DNA of 64,000 bases from Salipiger sp. CCB-MM3 (GTDB lineage Bacteria > Pseudomonadota > Alphaproteobacteria > Rhodobacterales > Rhodobacteraceae), in contig NZ_CP014595.1 of assembly GCF_001687105.1 (NCBI RefSeq), forward strand, positions 248,001-312,000, read 5' to 3'. This document shows, piece after piece, positions 19,323 to 29,139 of the stretch (within the stretch, counting starts at the first letter, position 1; the number at the start of each line of letters is the position of its first letter). The notes beneath the pieces were generated by a model. That model made no database searches. It saw nothing but the letters and a program-made list of their open reading frames with translations, and had not been told where the DNA came from. A program made the translations under genes and the position numbers.

Positions 19323-19368
19323 GCAACGTCCTTCGAAGGACGTTGCAAATCTCTTCGAAGAGATTTGC
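19323..19368. terminator. Two overlapping 24-bp palindromes between convergent genes
   Basis: Two perfect palindromes, 19323-19346 and 19345-19368, share the outer GC and the same TTCGAA centre with different arms. Each could fold as an RNA stem of about 10 bp with a small loop. They separate the small plus-strand gene from the radical SAM gene on the minus strand, so they probably act as terminators in both directions. Confidence 0.7.
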
Positions 19369-19371
19369 CGC

Positions 19372-20457
19372 TCAGAACAGCGACAACTGATCACCGGCCC
19401 GGGGCGGCGCACGGAACAGATCGCAGCGCAGCGCCGGCTGCGCCGCGTCCAGACCCAGCCGCCGCACCGCCTTGTCGAACCGCTGCGCGATCAGCTGCGC
19501 ATAGGTCCCCTCGCCGCGCATCCGGCTGTGCCAGCGCGCCGAGTAGTCCTGCCCGCCGTGCATCTCGCGCAGCCGCGCCATCACCCGCGCCGCGCGCCCC
19601 GGGTAATGCTCTTCCAGCCATGCGCGCCAGAGCGGCGCGACCTCGCGCGGCAGGCGCAGCATGATCCAGCTGGCGGCGCTCGCCCCGGCCTCGGCCCCGG
19701 CGGCAAGGATGCTTTCAAGCTCGGGGTCGGTCAGCGCGGGCACCATGGGCGAGGCCATGACCCGCACCGGGATGCCCGCCGCGCTCAGCCGCTGGATCGT
19801 CGCCAGCCGCCGCGCTGGCGCAGGCACCCGGGGCTCCATCCGGCGCGAAAGATCGGCGTCCAGCGTGGTGACCGAGATGCCCACCCGCACCAGCCCGCGC
19901 GCAGCCATATCCGACAGGATGTCGATGTCGCGCTCGATCAGCGTGCCCTTGGTGACGATCGCCACCGGGTGGTTGAACTCCGACAGCACCGTAAGGCAGG
20001 CGCGCATGATGCCCCGGTCGCGCTCGATCGGTTGGTAAGGGTCGGTGTTGGTGCCAATCGCCAGCGGCGCCACATCGTATCCCTTTGCCCGCAGCTCGCG
20101 CGCCAGCACCTGCGGCGCCTCGGGCCGCGCCACCAGCCGCGTCTCGAAATCCAGCCCCGGCGAGAGCCCGAGATAGGCGTGACTGGGCCGCGCAAAGCAG
20201 TAGATGCAGCCATGCTCGCAACCACGGTAGGGATTGATCGACCGGTCGAACGGCAGGTCGGGCGAGCGCACGCGGTTGATCATACTGCGCGGGCGCTCGT
20301 CCGAGACCTCGGTGCGCAGCGGCGGAAGATCCTCGGGAATGTCCCAGCCATCTTGCGCATCGGCATAGGAATAGCGCTCGAACCGGCCGCTGTCGCGCGA
20401 GCCCGCACCGCGCCCCCGGCGGCGCTCTTTTTCGACGATGCGGGACATCTCGCTCAT
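19372..20457 (-). CDS. PA0069 family radical SAM protein with C-terminal sliding-clamp motif
   Basis: 361 residues. A radical SAM cluster CEHGCIYC (C80, C84, C87) follows the SINPYRGC segment; the spacing C-x3-C-x2-C is canonical. TNTDPYQP and IVTKGTLIERD fit the PA0069 / spore-photoproduct-lyase-like branch. The reaction is unknown. The last five residues are QLSLF, a textbook match to the beta-clamp binding pentapeptide (QL[SD]LF), which would place the enzyme at the replication machinery. The N-terminus is basic (ERRRGRGAG). It converges on the small gene next to bmt. Confidence 0.9.
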   Translation of the reverse strand: MSEMSRIVEKERRRGRGAGSRDSGRFERYSYADAQDGWDIPEDLPPLRTEVSDERPRSMINRVRSPDLPFDRSINPYRGCEHGCIYCFARPSHAYLGLSPGLDFETRLVARPEAPQVLARELRAKGYDVAPLAIGTNTDPYQPIERDRGIMRACLTVLSEFNHPVAIVTKGTLIERDIDILSDMAARGLVRVGISVTTLDADLSRRMEPRVPAPARRLATIQRLSAAGIPVRVMASPMVPALTDPELESILAAGAEAGASAASWIMLRLPREVAPLWRAWLEEHYPGRAARVMARLREMHGGQDYSARWHSRMRGEGTYAQLIAQRFDKAVRRLGLDAAQPALRCDLFRAPPRAGDQLSLF

Positions 20458-20608
20458 GGCGTCACGCTAGAACATAAAGGGAACACGCGCAATCCCCCCG
20501 GCGCGCAGGTCGCCTCCGGGCCCGGCGGTGTCGCAATCGGCCATGAGCGGAAGCGCACCCGGGCGCAGGCTGGAAAGAAGTTGCAAGGCAGTTGCAAGGG
20601 AGGTGACC

Positions 20609-21307
20609 ATGGCCGACGACGAGATCATTCTCTCGGAACTCGATGACGCCGAACTGGTCGAGCAGATGTTCGACGATCTCTACGACGGGATGAAGGAAGA
20701 GATCGAGGAAGGCGTGACCATTCTTCTGGATCGGGGCTGGGCGCCCTATCGGGTGCTGACCGAGGCGCTGGTCGGCGGCATGAAGATCGTCGGCGAGGAT
20801 TTCCGTGATGGCATTCTCTTCGTGCCCGAGGTGCTGCTGGCCGCCAATGCGATGAAGGGCGGCATGTCGATCCTCAAGCCGCTGCTGGCCGAGACCGGTG
20901 CGCCGACCATCGGCAAAATGGTGATCGGCACGGTCAAGGGCGATATCCACGACATCGGCAAGAACCTTGTGGCGATGATGATGGAGGGCGCGGGGTTCGA
21001 GGTGGTCGATCTGGGGATCAACAACGCCGTCGAGGCCTATCTCGAGGCGATGGCCACCGAAAAGCCCGACATCCTCGGCATGTCCGCGCTGCTCACCACC
21101 ACGATGCCCTATATGAAGGTGGTGATCGACACGATGGTCGCCGAGGGGCTGCGCGACGATTACATCGTGCTGGTCGGCGGCGCGCCGCTGAACGAGGAAT
21201 TTGGCCGTGCCATCGGGGCCGACGCCTATTGCCGCGATGCCGCCGTCGCCGTGGAAACCGCCAAGGAACTGGTCGCCCGCCGCCACAACCGCGCCCCCGC
21301 GCAATGA
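20609..21307 (+). CDS. Corrinoid (B12)-binding methyltransferase protein, MtbC-like
   Basis: 232 residues. An N-terminal helical cap domain (about 10-95) precedes a cobalamin-binding Rossmann domain with the DxHxxG motif GDIHDIG; H114 is the lower axial ligand of cobalt. LVGGAPL near the C-terminus is the conserved nucleotide-tail pocket. It carries a methyl group on cobalt between donor and acceptor enzymes. A very strong ribosome site (GGGAGGTGA) precedes the ATG. With bmt nearby, it most likely acts as the B12 module of a split methionine synthase. Confidence 0.92.
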   Translation: MADDEIILSELDDAELVEQMFDDLYDGMKEEIEEGVTILLDRGWAPYRVLTEALVGGMKIVGEDFRDGILFVPEVLLAANAMKGGMSILKPLLAETGAPTIGKMVIGTVKGDIHDIGKNLVAMMMEGAGFEVVDLGINNAVEAYLEAMATEKPDILGMSALLTTTMPYMKVVIDTMVAEGLRDDYIVLVGGAPLNEEFGRAIGADAYCRDAAVAVETAKELVARRHNRAPAQ

Positions 21308-21445
21308 GCCCAGCCTTTGTGGCCCGCCTCCGGCCCGAGCGCCTCTGCCCGCCGGTCCGGCGCAGGAATGTGGCCGAATTTCGCTTTTGCCTTTGCTTTC
21401 ACGGGGACAGGCCCCTATCTTTAGAGACAGGGAAAGGAGATGCCC

Positions 21446-21619
21446 ATGCCGGTGACCACGCTTGTGACCCTTCTTATCGCGGTTCTCGCTTCTGCGGGGC
21501 TGACCGTGTGGGCCTTCGTCGCCTGGGGCGCCAGCAAGGTGATCCCGCTGCTTCTCGCCGTCGCGCTGCTGATCCGCTGGGGCATGTCCTCGGTGCCAGC
21601 AGATGACACCCGCGCCTGA
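21446..21619 (+). CDS. Small membrane protein (57 residues)
   Basis: The frame reads MPVTTLVTLLIAVLASAG then a second hydrophobic stretch, ending ADDTRA. Two transmembrane helices at about 3-28 and 31-46 are likely. GGAG lies six bases before ATG 21446 (another ATG is at 21440). It overlaps the start of the DUF1638 gene by 17 bases, so the two may be coupled. No family is recognised. Confidence 0.6.
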   Translation: MPVTTLVTLLIAVLASAGLTVWAFVAWGASKVIPLLLAVALLIRWGMSSVPADDTRA

Positions 21620-22346
21620 CCTCATCGGGCCTGACACTTCCGGTTCTGAGCCTTCCGAGGCCGACTTTTCTGGACCTGACACTTCTGGGCCTGACTCTTC
21701 TGGGCATGACGCAGAGGTAAGGCCGCGCCGTGACGGGCCGCCCCCCGCGCCTGCCCGCATCCTGCTGATCGCCTGCGGCGCGCTGGCCCGCGAAATCCTC
21801 GACATCAAGGCGCAGACCGCTGGCAGCTTGGACCATCTGGACCTGCGCTGCCTGCCCGCCGAGCTTCACAACACGCCGGACCGCATCCCCGAGGCCGTGC
21901 GCGCTGCCGTGGCGGCGCAGCGCGCGCAGTATGACGAGATCAAGCTGCTCTACGCCGATTGCGGCACCGGCGGGCGGCTGCAGACGCTGTGCGACGAGCT
22001 TGGCATCGAGATGCTGCAAGGCCCCCATTGCTATGCGTTTTTCGATGGCGTCGCGCGGTTCGAGGCACGGGGTGAGATGCGCAGCTTCTTCCTCACCGAC
22101 TTCCTCGTGCGCCAGTTCGACGCTTTCGTCTGGCGTCCGCTCGGGCTCGACCGGCACCCGGATCTGCGCGAGATGTATTTCGGCCAATACACCACGCTGG
22201 TGCATCTTGCGCAGATCGACGACCCGGCGCTTGCGGCGCTCGCCGAGATGCATGCCGCCCGCCTTGGCCTCGCCTTCGAACGGCGGCTGACCGGCTATGG
22301 CGATCTTGAGCGCGACCTCAGCCGCTGGGCGCGCGCCAAGGGCTGA
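21603..22346 (+). CDS. DUF1638 domain-containing protein
   Basis: 247 residues. The DUF1638 core starts at about 50 with ARILLIACGALAREI and includes LLYADCGTGGRL and the GPHCYAFFDG block with conserved Cys. The first 45 residues are low complexity, built from a GPDTSG-like repeat, and are probably a linker or a wrongly included leader; no better start codon is present downstream. DUF1638 genes often occur near corrinoid methyltransferase genes, as here, so a role in B12-dependent methyl transfer is plausible but unproven. Confidence 0.82.
   Translation: MTPAPDLIGPDTSGSEPSEADFSGPDTSGPDSSGHDAEVRPRRDGPPPAPARILLIACGALAREILDIKAQTAGSLDHLDLRCLPAELHNTPDRIPEAVRAAVAAQRAQYDEIKLLYADCGTGGRLQTLCDELGIEMLQGPHCYAFFDGVARFEARGEMRSFFLTDFLVRQFDAFVWRPLGLDRHPDLREMYFGQYTTLVHLAQIDDPALAALAEMHAARLGLAFERRLTGYGDLERDLSRWARAKG
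21625..21715 (+). repeat. Imperfect tandem repeat encoding GPDTSG-like units
   Basis: The sequence repeats variations of CCTGACACTTCTGG several times, giving a Gly-Pro-Asp-Thr-Ser-Gly pattern at the start of the DUF1638 protein. This is minisatellite-like and may vary in copy number between strains. Confidence 0.6.
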
Positions 22347-22397
22347 CGTGCCCACCCTCAAGCCCGCCAGCCGCTCAGTGCCCGTCAGACGAAAAGA

Positions 22398-24065
22398 TCA
22401 GCCGTCGTTCTGCTGGCGCTGGAGCAAGGCCGAGACCGGCACCAGCGCGACGCTGTTGGCGCGGTCCTGCAGCCCCCACAAGAGCAGCGCCGAGACCGTG
22501 TCGGCGCGCAGACGGCCCAGCATCACCACGCCCTCTTCCTGACGCGCCTTGAAGGCGGCCTGATCGAGGAACCGGCGCATCACCCGCGGGTCCTGCCCCT
22601 TGCCGTCGAAGTCCCGGAACACGGTCAGCGCCGGAACGCCCTCGCGCCGGGCCAACGCCTCGGCGGTGTTGAGCCCATTGGCCATCAGCAGCAGCCCATG
22701 GCCGGTATCGCGCAGGAACTGCGCCGCCTGCGTGCCGATCTCGCGGCTTTGATGCAGGCCTAGATCAGGCCCTTCGAGCACGCCGATGGCCTCGGGCACC
22801 GCGCCAAGCGCGCCTTCGAGCGCGACCTCGGTATCGGCGGGCGTGGCATTCTCGGGCAGGTCCGACAGCGCCAGCACTTCGAACCCACGGGCGCGATAGG
22901 CCGCCGCGGCCGCCGCGGCATCGGGATGGTCCGCCGAGATCGCAAAGCTCACCGGGAAGGGGAATGCCTCCACCGCCTCGGGCCCAAGCGGCCCGCTGCC
23001 GTCATCTATCAAGACAATCGACAGTGCAGGCTCGCCGGCGGGAAGATCCGTCGCCGCCGCATAACGATAGAGCGGGCTGTCCTGCGGCGCGGGGGCTGTG
23101 GTGTCCGGTGTTTCTTCGGCGTCCGAGACCACCGGCAGGCGGCTTTGCGGCACCGCGCCCTCGCGCCCCACCAGCGTGTCGGCCGGCGTGCCAATGGCCG
23201 GACGCTCCTCTTGCGACGCGGGCTCGGGGGGGTCGCTGCGCTCCGGGGTCAGCACGGTGACGCGGGGCTTTTCCGGCTCTGCCTCGGGCAACGGAGATTT
23301 GTCCATTTCGGGTGCTTCCGAAACAGCGTCGGTGGCCGGTTCCGGCTCTGCGGCCAGCCCGCTGTCCTCGGCTGGTTGCGGCGGCTGGGCCGGGTCGGTG
23401 GAAACGGCGGGCTGCGCTTCGGCCAGCGGTGCCTCGGGTGGCAGCGTCGGGAGCCCCGGCTGCACCGGCGCGTCACCGCCCACGGCCAGCCGCGCGGCCT
23501 CGGAGGTGCCGGGGGCGTCGGGGGCCTGCGGCGCGGGAATGGGCTCGGGCCGCTGCGAGGGCTGGGTGTCGGGCGCGCTGCCCTCGGCCAGTCCCGGCGC
23601 GGCGAGCGACGGCCCGGCGCTGGCAGCCTCGACGCCGCGCTCTTCGCTGGGGCGGCGGGCGGGCGGCGTTACCGGCTGCGGCTCGGACTCCTCAGCGGCA
23701 CTCTCGCTCTCCGGCGCGGCCTCTTCGGCGCTCGGCGTCGGAATTTCGGTCGGTGTTTCGGATGCGGCGACCTCCGCTTCCGCTTCGGCTAGGGCGTCAT
23801 CCGCTGGCTCGGGTGTCTCTACCGGCGGCGCCTCGGACGGGCTCTGGTCCTGCGCGCTGCCCGAAGGCGTCTCAAGGTCCTGCGGCGCAGGCATTTCGGC
23901 GGTATCCGAAACAGCCACATCGCCAGTTTCGGGCTCCTCGGCCTCCGCGACACTGGGCGGCGTCGGGCGATTGGCGGGCGGCCCCATCGCCACCGAAATC
24001 GCCGCCAAACCGACACCAGAGACCACCAGCCCCCAGATCGCCCCTGCCAAGAAACCACGTGCCAT
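22398..24065 (-). CDS. Divergent polysaccharide deacetylase family protein with long disordered linker
   Basis: 555 residues. A single N-terminal membrane helix (about 3-25, [19 protein letters not shown]) is followed by about 300 residues very rich in Pro, Glu, Ala and Ser. The C-terminal 220 residues match the divergent polysaccharide deacetylase group (YibQ/DUF610): [32 protein letters not shown] and the VMLGRL region. It is probably anchored in the inner membrane with its domain in the periplasm. ATG 24065 is preferred over 24152 because it begins the hydrophobic helix and has CAGGGA upstream. Confidence 0.85.
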   Translation of the reverse strand: MARGFLAGAIWGLVVSGVGLAAISVAMGPPANRPTPPSVAEAEEPETGDVAVSDTAEMPAPQDLETPSGSAQDQSPSEAPPVETPEPADDALAEAEAEVAASETPTEIPTPSAEEAAPESESAAEESEPQPVTPPARRPSEERGVEAASAGPSLAAPGLAEGSAPDTQPSQRPEPIPAPQAPDAPGTSEAARLAVGGDAPVQPGLPTLPPEAPLAEAQPAVSTDPAQPPQPAEDSGLAAEPEPATDAVSEAPEMDKSPLPEAEPEKPRVTVLTPERSDPPEPASQEERPAIGTPADTLVGREGAVPQSRLPVVSDAEETPDTTAPAPQDSPLYRYAAATDLPAGEPALSIVLIDDGSGPLGPEAVEAFPFPVSFAISADHPDAAAAAAAYRARGFEVLALSDLPENATPADTEVALEGALGAVPEAIGVLEGPDLGLHQSREIGTQAAQFLRDTGHGLLLMANGLNTAEALARREGVPALTVFRDFDGKGQDPRVMRRFLDQAAFKARQEEGVVMLGRLRADTVSALLLWGLQDRANSVALVPVSALLQRQQNDG

Positions 24066-24241
24066 GTCCCTGCCCGTCCTTTTCTCTACCCCGGGCCCCG
24101 TTGCCGGACCCTTTGCCGCCATGCTACGGCGCCTGTGCCGCTCCCGAAACACTTGTTCGGGACATGGCCTTGACGCTGCACCACCTGCGGGCGCATGTAT
24201 ACCCCCACCGCGGGTTCGCCCGCCAGCCTGAAGAGTCTACC

Positions 24242-24823
24242 ATGCTGCTTCTCATCGACAATTACGACAGTTTCACCTGGAACCTCGTGCATTACGTGGG
24301 CGAGCTGGGCGTGGAGGCCAAGGTCATCCGCAACGACCAGATCGACGTGCAGGAGGCGATGGCGCTGAAACCCGAGGGCATCCTGCTCTCGCCCGGCCCC
24401 TGCACCCCCACCGAGGCGGGCATCTGCCTGTCGCTCACCCACGCCGCCGCCGAGACCGGCACGCCGCTCTTTGGGGTGTGCCTTGGGCATCAGACCATCG
24501 GTCAGGCGTTCGGCGGCACGGTCAAGCGCCACGACGAGATCGTCCACGGCAAGATCGCGCAGATGCACCATGATGACACCGGCGTTTTTGCCGGGCTGCC
24601 CTCGCCGTTCGAGGCGACGCGCTATCACAGCCTCGTCGTCGCGCGCGACGATCTGCCCGAGGAGCTGGTGGTCAACGCTTGGCTCGAGGATGGCACGATC
24701 ATGGGGCTGCGGCACCGCGAACTGCCGATCCACGGCGTGCAGTTCCACCCCGAGAGCATTGCCTCGCAGCACGGCCATGCCCTCATCGAGAATTTCCTGA
24801 AGACCATGAAAGTCCCTGCATGA
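24242..24823 (+). CDS. trpG: Anthranilate synthase component II (glutamine amidotransferase)
   Basis: Supplies ammonia from glutamine to TrpE. 193 residues, a class I amidotransferase. The catalytic triad is visible: C80 in GVCLGHQ, H169 and E171 in [21 protein letters not shown] at the N-terminus is typical. GAAGAG precedes the ATG. It heads a tight run trpG-trpD-ung-trpC-moaC-moeA; its stop overlaps the trpD start (ATGA). Confidence 0.97.
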   Translation: MLLLIDNYDSFTWNLVHYVGELGVEAKVIRNDQIDVQEAMALKPEGILLSPGPCTPTEAGICLSLTHAAAETGTPLFGVCLGHQTIGQAFGGTVKRHDEIVHGKIAQMHHDDTGVFAGLPSPFEATRYHSLVVARDDLPEELVVNAWLEDGTIMGLRHRELPIHGVQFHPESIASQHGHALIENFLKTMKVPA

Positions 24824-25842
24824 GCGATCGACTGAAGCCGCTGATCGGCGCCGCCTGTACCCGCCCGCTGAGCCGGGAGGAGGCCGAGGCGGCCTTCGAG
24901 ATCCTCTTTGAGGGCGAGGCCACTCCGGCCCAGATCGGCGGCCTGCTGATGAGCCTGCGCACCCGCGGCGAGACGGTGGAGGAATTTGCCGCCGCCGCCG
25001 CCGTGATGCGCGCCAAATGCAACAAGGTGGTCGGCCCCGCGGGCGCGATCGACATCGTCGGCACCGGCGGCGACGGCAAGGGCACGCTGAACATCTCGAC
25101 CGCCACCGCCTTCGTGGTCGCGGGCGCGGGCGTCACCGTGGCCAAGCACGGCAACCGCAACCTCTCGTCGAAGTCGGGCTCGGCGGACGCGCTGGGGCAG
25201 ATGGGCATCAACGTGATGCTGCCCGCCTCGGCCATCGCGCCCATTCTGAACGACGTCGGCATCTGCTTTATGATGGCGACCATGCACCACCCGGCGATGA
25301 AGCACGTGGGCCCGCCGCGCATGGAGCTGGGCACGCGCACGATCTTCAACATCCTCGGGCCGATGACCAACCCGGCGGGCGTGAAGCGGCAACTGACCGG
25401 GGCGTTCTCGCGCGATCTCATCCGCCCGATGGCCGAAACGCTGGGCCAGCTCGGCTCGGAGCGCGCATGGCTGGTGCACGGCTCGGATGGCACTGATGAG
25501 CTGGCGATCTCTGGCGTGAGCTGGATCGCCGCGCTGGAAGAAGACGGGCAAATCCGTGAGGCGGAAATTCACCCTGAGGACGCCGGCCTGCCGGTGCATC
25601 CTTTCGAAGACATCGTCGGCGGCGAACCTGCGGAGAATGCCAAGGCGCTGCACGCGCTTCTGGATGGCGCGCAGACCGCCTATCGCGATGCGGTTCTGCT
25701 GAACTCGGCTGCCGCGCTGGTGGTTGCGGGCAAGGCGAGCGATCTCAAGGAAGGTGCCGCCATGGCCCGCCAGAGCATCGACAGCGGCGCGGCCAAGGCC
25801 AAGGTCCAGGCGCTTGCCGAGGCGACGCAAGCCGCCGCATGA
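24820..25842 (+). CDS. trpD: Anthranilate phosphoribosyltransferase
   Basis: Joins anthranilate to PRPP in the second step of tryptophan synthesis. 340 residues. The PRPP-binding glycine loop [14 protein letters not shown] (about 77-90), [15 protein letters not shown] and the GPMTNPAG loop are all present. The start at 24820 overlaps the trpG stop by four bases, and the stop overlaps the ung start by four bases. Confidence 0.97.
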   Translation: MSDRLKPLIGAACTRPLSREEAEAAFEILFEGEATPAQIGGLLMSLRTRGETVEEFAAAAAVMRAKCNKVVGPAGAIDIVGTGGDGKGTLNISTATAFVVAGAGVTVAKHGNRNLSSKSGSADALGQMGINVMLPASAIAPILNDVGICFMMATMHHPAMKHVGPPRMELGTRTIFNILGPMTNPAGVKRQLTGAFSRDLIRPMAETLGQLGSERAWLVHGSDGTDELAISGVSWIAALEEDGQIREAEIHPEDAGLPVHPFEDIVGGEPAENAKALHALLDGAQTAYRDAVLLNSAAALVVAGKASDLKEGAAMARQSIDSGAAKAKVQALAEATQAAA

Positions 25843-26483
25843 GCCTGCCTGCCGCCTGGGCGCATCTGCCCTTCTTCACCGAAGAGTTTCCCCGCATCGC
25901 CGAGGCGCTTGCGGCGGAACCCCGGCAGGTGCTGCCCCCCGAGGCGCAGCGCTTCGCCGCGCTGGAGGCTTGCGCGCCCGATGATGTGCGGGTGGTGATC
26001 CTCGGGCAGGATCCCTACCCCACGCCCGGCCATGCGCATGGGCTGTCTTTTTCGGTCGAACCCGAAATACGGCCCCTGCCGCGCTCGCTGACCAATATCT
26101 ACAAGGAACTGCAGGAAGAGTTCGGCGCCGTGCCGCCCAATGGCGATCTGCGGTTCTGGGCCCGGCAAGGCGTCCTGCTGCTCAACACCGCGCTCTCGGT
26201 CCCCGCGGGCAATGCTGGCGCCCATGCCAAGCTTGGCTGGTCCGGGCTGACCGCGCAGGTGCTGGACGCGCTGTCGGACAAGCCGCGGGCTTTCATCCTC
26301 TGGGGCGGTCACGCTCAGAAGTTCGCCAAGCACATCCATGGCGACGATCATCTCATCCTCGCCTCGGCCCATCCTTCGCCGCTCTCGGCGCGGCGCGGCT
26401 TTTTCGGCTCGCGCCCCTTTTCCCGCGTCAACGACTGGCTTAAAGCCAGAGGGGACACGCCGATCAACTGGACAACGCCCTGA
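25839..26483 (+). CDS. ung: Uracil-DNA glycosylase, family 1
   Basis: Removes uracil from DNA, starting base excision repair. 214 residues. The water-activating motif GQDPYP carries D58, and the C-terminal motif [13 protein letters not shown] carries H178. It sits between trpD (ATGA overlap) and trpC (44 bases away), so a DNA repair gene is cotranscribed with tryptophan genes. All catalytic residues are present, so it should be active. Confidence 0.96.
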   Translation: MSLPAAWAHLPFFTEEFPRIAEALAAEPRQVLPPEAQRFAALEACAPDDVRVVILGQDPYPTPGHAHGLSFSVEPEIRPLPRSLTNIYKELQEEFGAVPPNGDLRFWARQGVLLLNTALSVPAGNAGAHAKLGWSGLTAQVLDALSDKPRAFILWGGHAQKFAKHIHGDDHLILASAHPSPLSARRGFFGSRPFSRVNDWLKARGDTPINWTTP

Positions 26484-26527
26484 GCGGCAGCCTGACCGGC
26501 CCAGACAGACGATTACCGGAGCCCGCC

Positions 26528-27327
26528 ATGACCCAGACGATCCTCGACAAGATCAAGGCCTATAAGCTCGAAGAGGTCGCCGCCGACAAGGCTGCGAAAT
26601 CCATGGCAGAGGTCGAGGCCGAGGCCCGCGCCGCAGGCCCGGTCCGCCCCTTCGCGCAGGCACTGTTCGACGCCGCCAAAACCGGATACGGGCTGATCTC
26701 TGAGGTTAAGAAAGCGTCTCCCTCCAAAGGCTTGATCCGCGAAGACTTTCACCCCGCGACGCTGGCGCAGGCCTATGAGCGCGGCGGCGCGACCTGCCTG
26801 TCGGTGCTGACCGATACGCCCTCTTTCCAAGGCGCCAAGAGCTTCCTGACCGAGGCGCGTTCGGCCACCAACATGCCCGCGCTGCGCAAGGATTTCATGT
26901 ATGACCCCTATCAGGTCGCCGAGGCCCGCGCGCTTGGCGCCGATTGCATCCTGATCATCATGGCTTCTGTCTCGGACGCGCTGGCTGCCGAGCTTGAAGA
27001 CGCCGCATTCCACTGGGGCATGGACGCGCTGATCGAAGTGCATGACGCCGAGGAACTGGAGCGCGCGCTCAAGCTGAAATCTCCGCTGATCGGGGTCAAC
27101 AACCGCAACCTCAAGACGTTCGAAACCTCTTTGGACACCACCCGTGAGTTGTCGAAGAACGCGCCCGAGGGGCGCTTCCTGATTTCGGAATCCGGCCTCA
27201 ACACCCCCGCCGATCTGGCGGACATGGCGCAATATGGCGCGCGCGCCTTCCTCATCGGCGAGAGCCTGATGCGGCAGGAGAACGTCGAACAAGCGACCCG
27301 CACGCTGCTCGCCGACCCGGTGCCCGC

Positions 27328-27331
<4 letters not shown>
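26528..27331 (+). CDS. trpC: Indole-3-glycerol phosphate synthase
   Basis: Closes the indole ring in the fourth step of tryptophan synthesis. 267 residues, a single-function TIM barrel not fused to TrpF. Conserved blocks are [11 protein letters not shown] (about 58-68, catalytic Lys), [16 protein letters not shown] and SESGL near the C-terminus. Start ATG 26528 has a GGAG-like site upstream. The stop overlaps moaC by four bases. Confidence 0.97.
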
Positions 27332-27800
<469 letters not shown>

Positions 27801-27804
<4 letters not shown>

Positions 27805-28967
27805 TCTCCGTCGCCGAAGCTCTCGACCGCCTGTTTTCGCTCGCCAGCCCGCTGGATATCGAGGAGGTGCCGCTGCGGAGCGCCGGAGGCCGCGTTCTCG
27901 CCCGCCCGGTTGAAGCGCAGCGTGACCAGCCTCCCTTTGCAGCCTCGGCCATGGACGGCTATGGCGTCGCCGAGGCGGCGCCGGGGCAGCGGTTTTCCGT
28001 GATCGGCGAGGCCGCCGCGGGCCGCGCCTTCACCGGCGGCGTCGGCAGCGGCGAAGCGGTGCGCATCTTCACCGGCGCGCCCATCCCGGACGGCGTGAAA
28101 ACCGTTGTGATCCAAGAGGATGTGGATCGCGATGGCGATGTGATCACGATCACCGACCGACTTGGCCCCGGCGACAATATCCGCCCCTATGGCAATGATT
28201 TCCGCAAGGGGCTGCGCATTGACGCGCCGCGCGTTCTGGGGCCGCAGGATATCGCGCTGCTCGCCGCGATGAACATCGCCAATGTGCCGGTCACCCGCCG
28301 CCCGAAAGTGGCGATCATCTCGACCGGCGACGAATTGGTGATGCCCGGCGAAGACCCCGGCCCGGATCAGATCATCGCCTCCAACACATTCGGTCTTTAT
28401 GTGCTGATGCAACAGCTTGGCGCCGATCCGCGCCTGCTGCCGATCGCGCGCGACACCGAAGCCTCGCTGCGCACCATCTTTGGCATGGTCGATGACGCTG
28501 ATCTGGTGGTCACCATCGGCGGCGCGTCGGTCGGCGACCATGATCTGGTGGCCCATGTCGCCGCGGACATGGGTCTGCAGAGCGCCTTTCATAAAGTCGC
28601 CATGCGGCCTGGCAAACCCTTGATGTCGGGGCGTTTTGGCACCGCGATGATGGTTGGTCTGCCGGGCAATCCGGTCTCGGCGATGGTCTGCGGGCACGTC
28701 TTTCTCGCGCCTGTGATCCGGGCGATGCTCGGCCTTGGTGCCGCAGCAGCCCCGCGCGAAACGCTGCGCCTTGCCGCACCGATTGGCGGGAACGGCCCGC
28801 GCGAGCACTATATGCGCGCGCGCCTCTCCCCCGACGGCGTGACGGTGTTCGACCGGCAAGACAGCGCCCTGCTGAGCGTGCTGGGCAGTGCCGACGCTCT
28901 CGCCGTTCGTCCGCCGCACGATCCTGCGCGCGCCGCTGGGGATGAGATCGAGGTGATCCGTCTCTGA
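27801..28967 (+). CDS. moeA: Molybdopterin molybdenumtransferase
   Basis: Inserts molybdate into adenylylated molybdopterin. 388 residues. Conserved sites are SAMDGYGV (about 49-56), [28 protein letters not shown] and GLPGNPVSA, in family order. It follows moaC with a four-base overlap and is the last gene of the run. The gap of 172 bases that follows holds the lexA promoter. Confidence 0.96.
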
Positions 28968-29041
28968 CCGCTCGCGGACGCTGTTTCGGGCCTCCCCGAA
29001 ATCCCAATTCTCGGCCCGCCAGCGCGGCTTGCGCGACGCTA

Positions 29042-29057
29042 TTAACTTTCGTTTAAC
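29042..29057 (+). promoter_or_regulatory. CtrA-type box upstream of lexA
   Basis: TTAA (29042-29045), seven bases, TTAAC (29053-29057) is an exact match to the full CtrA site TTAA-N7-TTAAC. It lies 12 bases before the lexA -35. An inverted repeat CTTTCGTT / AACGAAAG (29046-29053 / 29055-29062) overlaps it. Confidence 0.65.
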
Positions 29058-29068
29058 GAAAGCGGGGA

Positions 29069-29097
29069 TTGACACAAAACGGGAACATGCCTAGAAC
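29069..29097 (+). promoter_or_regulatory. lexA promoter
   Basis: TTGACA (29069-29074), a 17-base spacer and TAGAAC (29092-29097) make a good housekeeping promoter, with transcription expected from about 29104. The -10 lies within the LexA box. Confidence 0.7.
29083..29097 (+). promoter_or_regulatory. LexA (SOS) box, alphaproteobacterial type
   Basis: GAAC (29083-29086), seven bases, GAAC (29094-29097) is an exact match to the alphaproteobacterial direct-repeat LexA box. It covers the spacer end and -10 of the lexA promoter, so LexA should repress its own gene. A further GAAC at 29104-29107 has a 6-base spacing. Confidence 0.88.
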
Positions 29098-29139
29098 AAA
29101 ATCGAACATCTTCACTGGGCAACCCACGGGGCACGGCGC

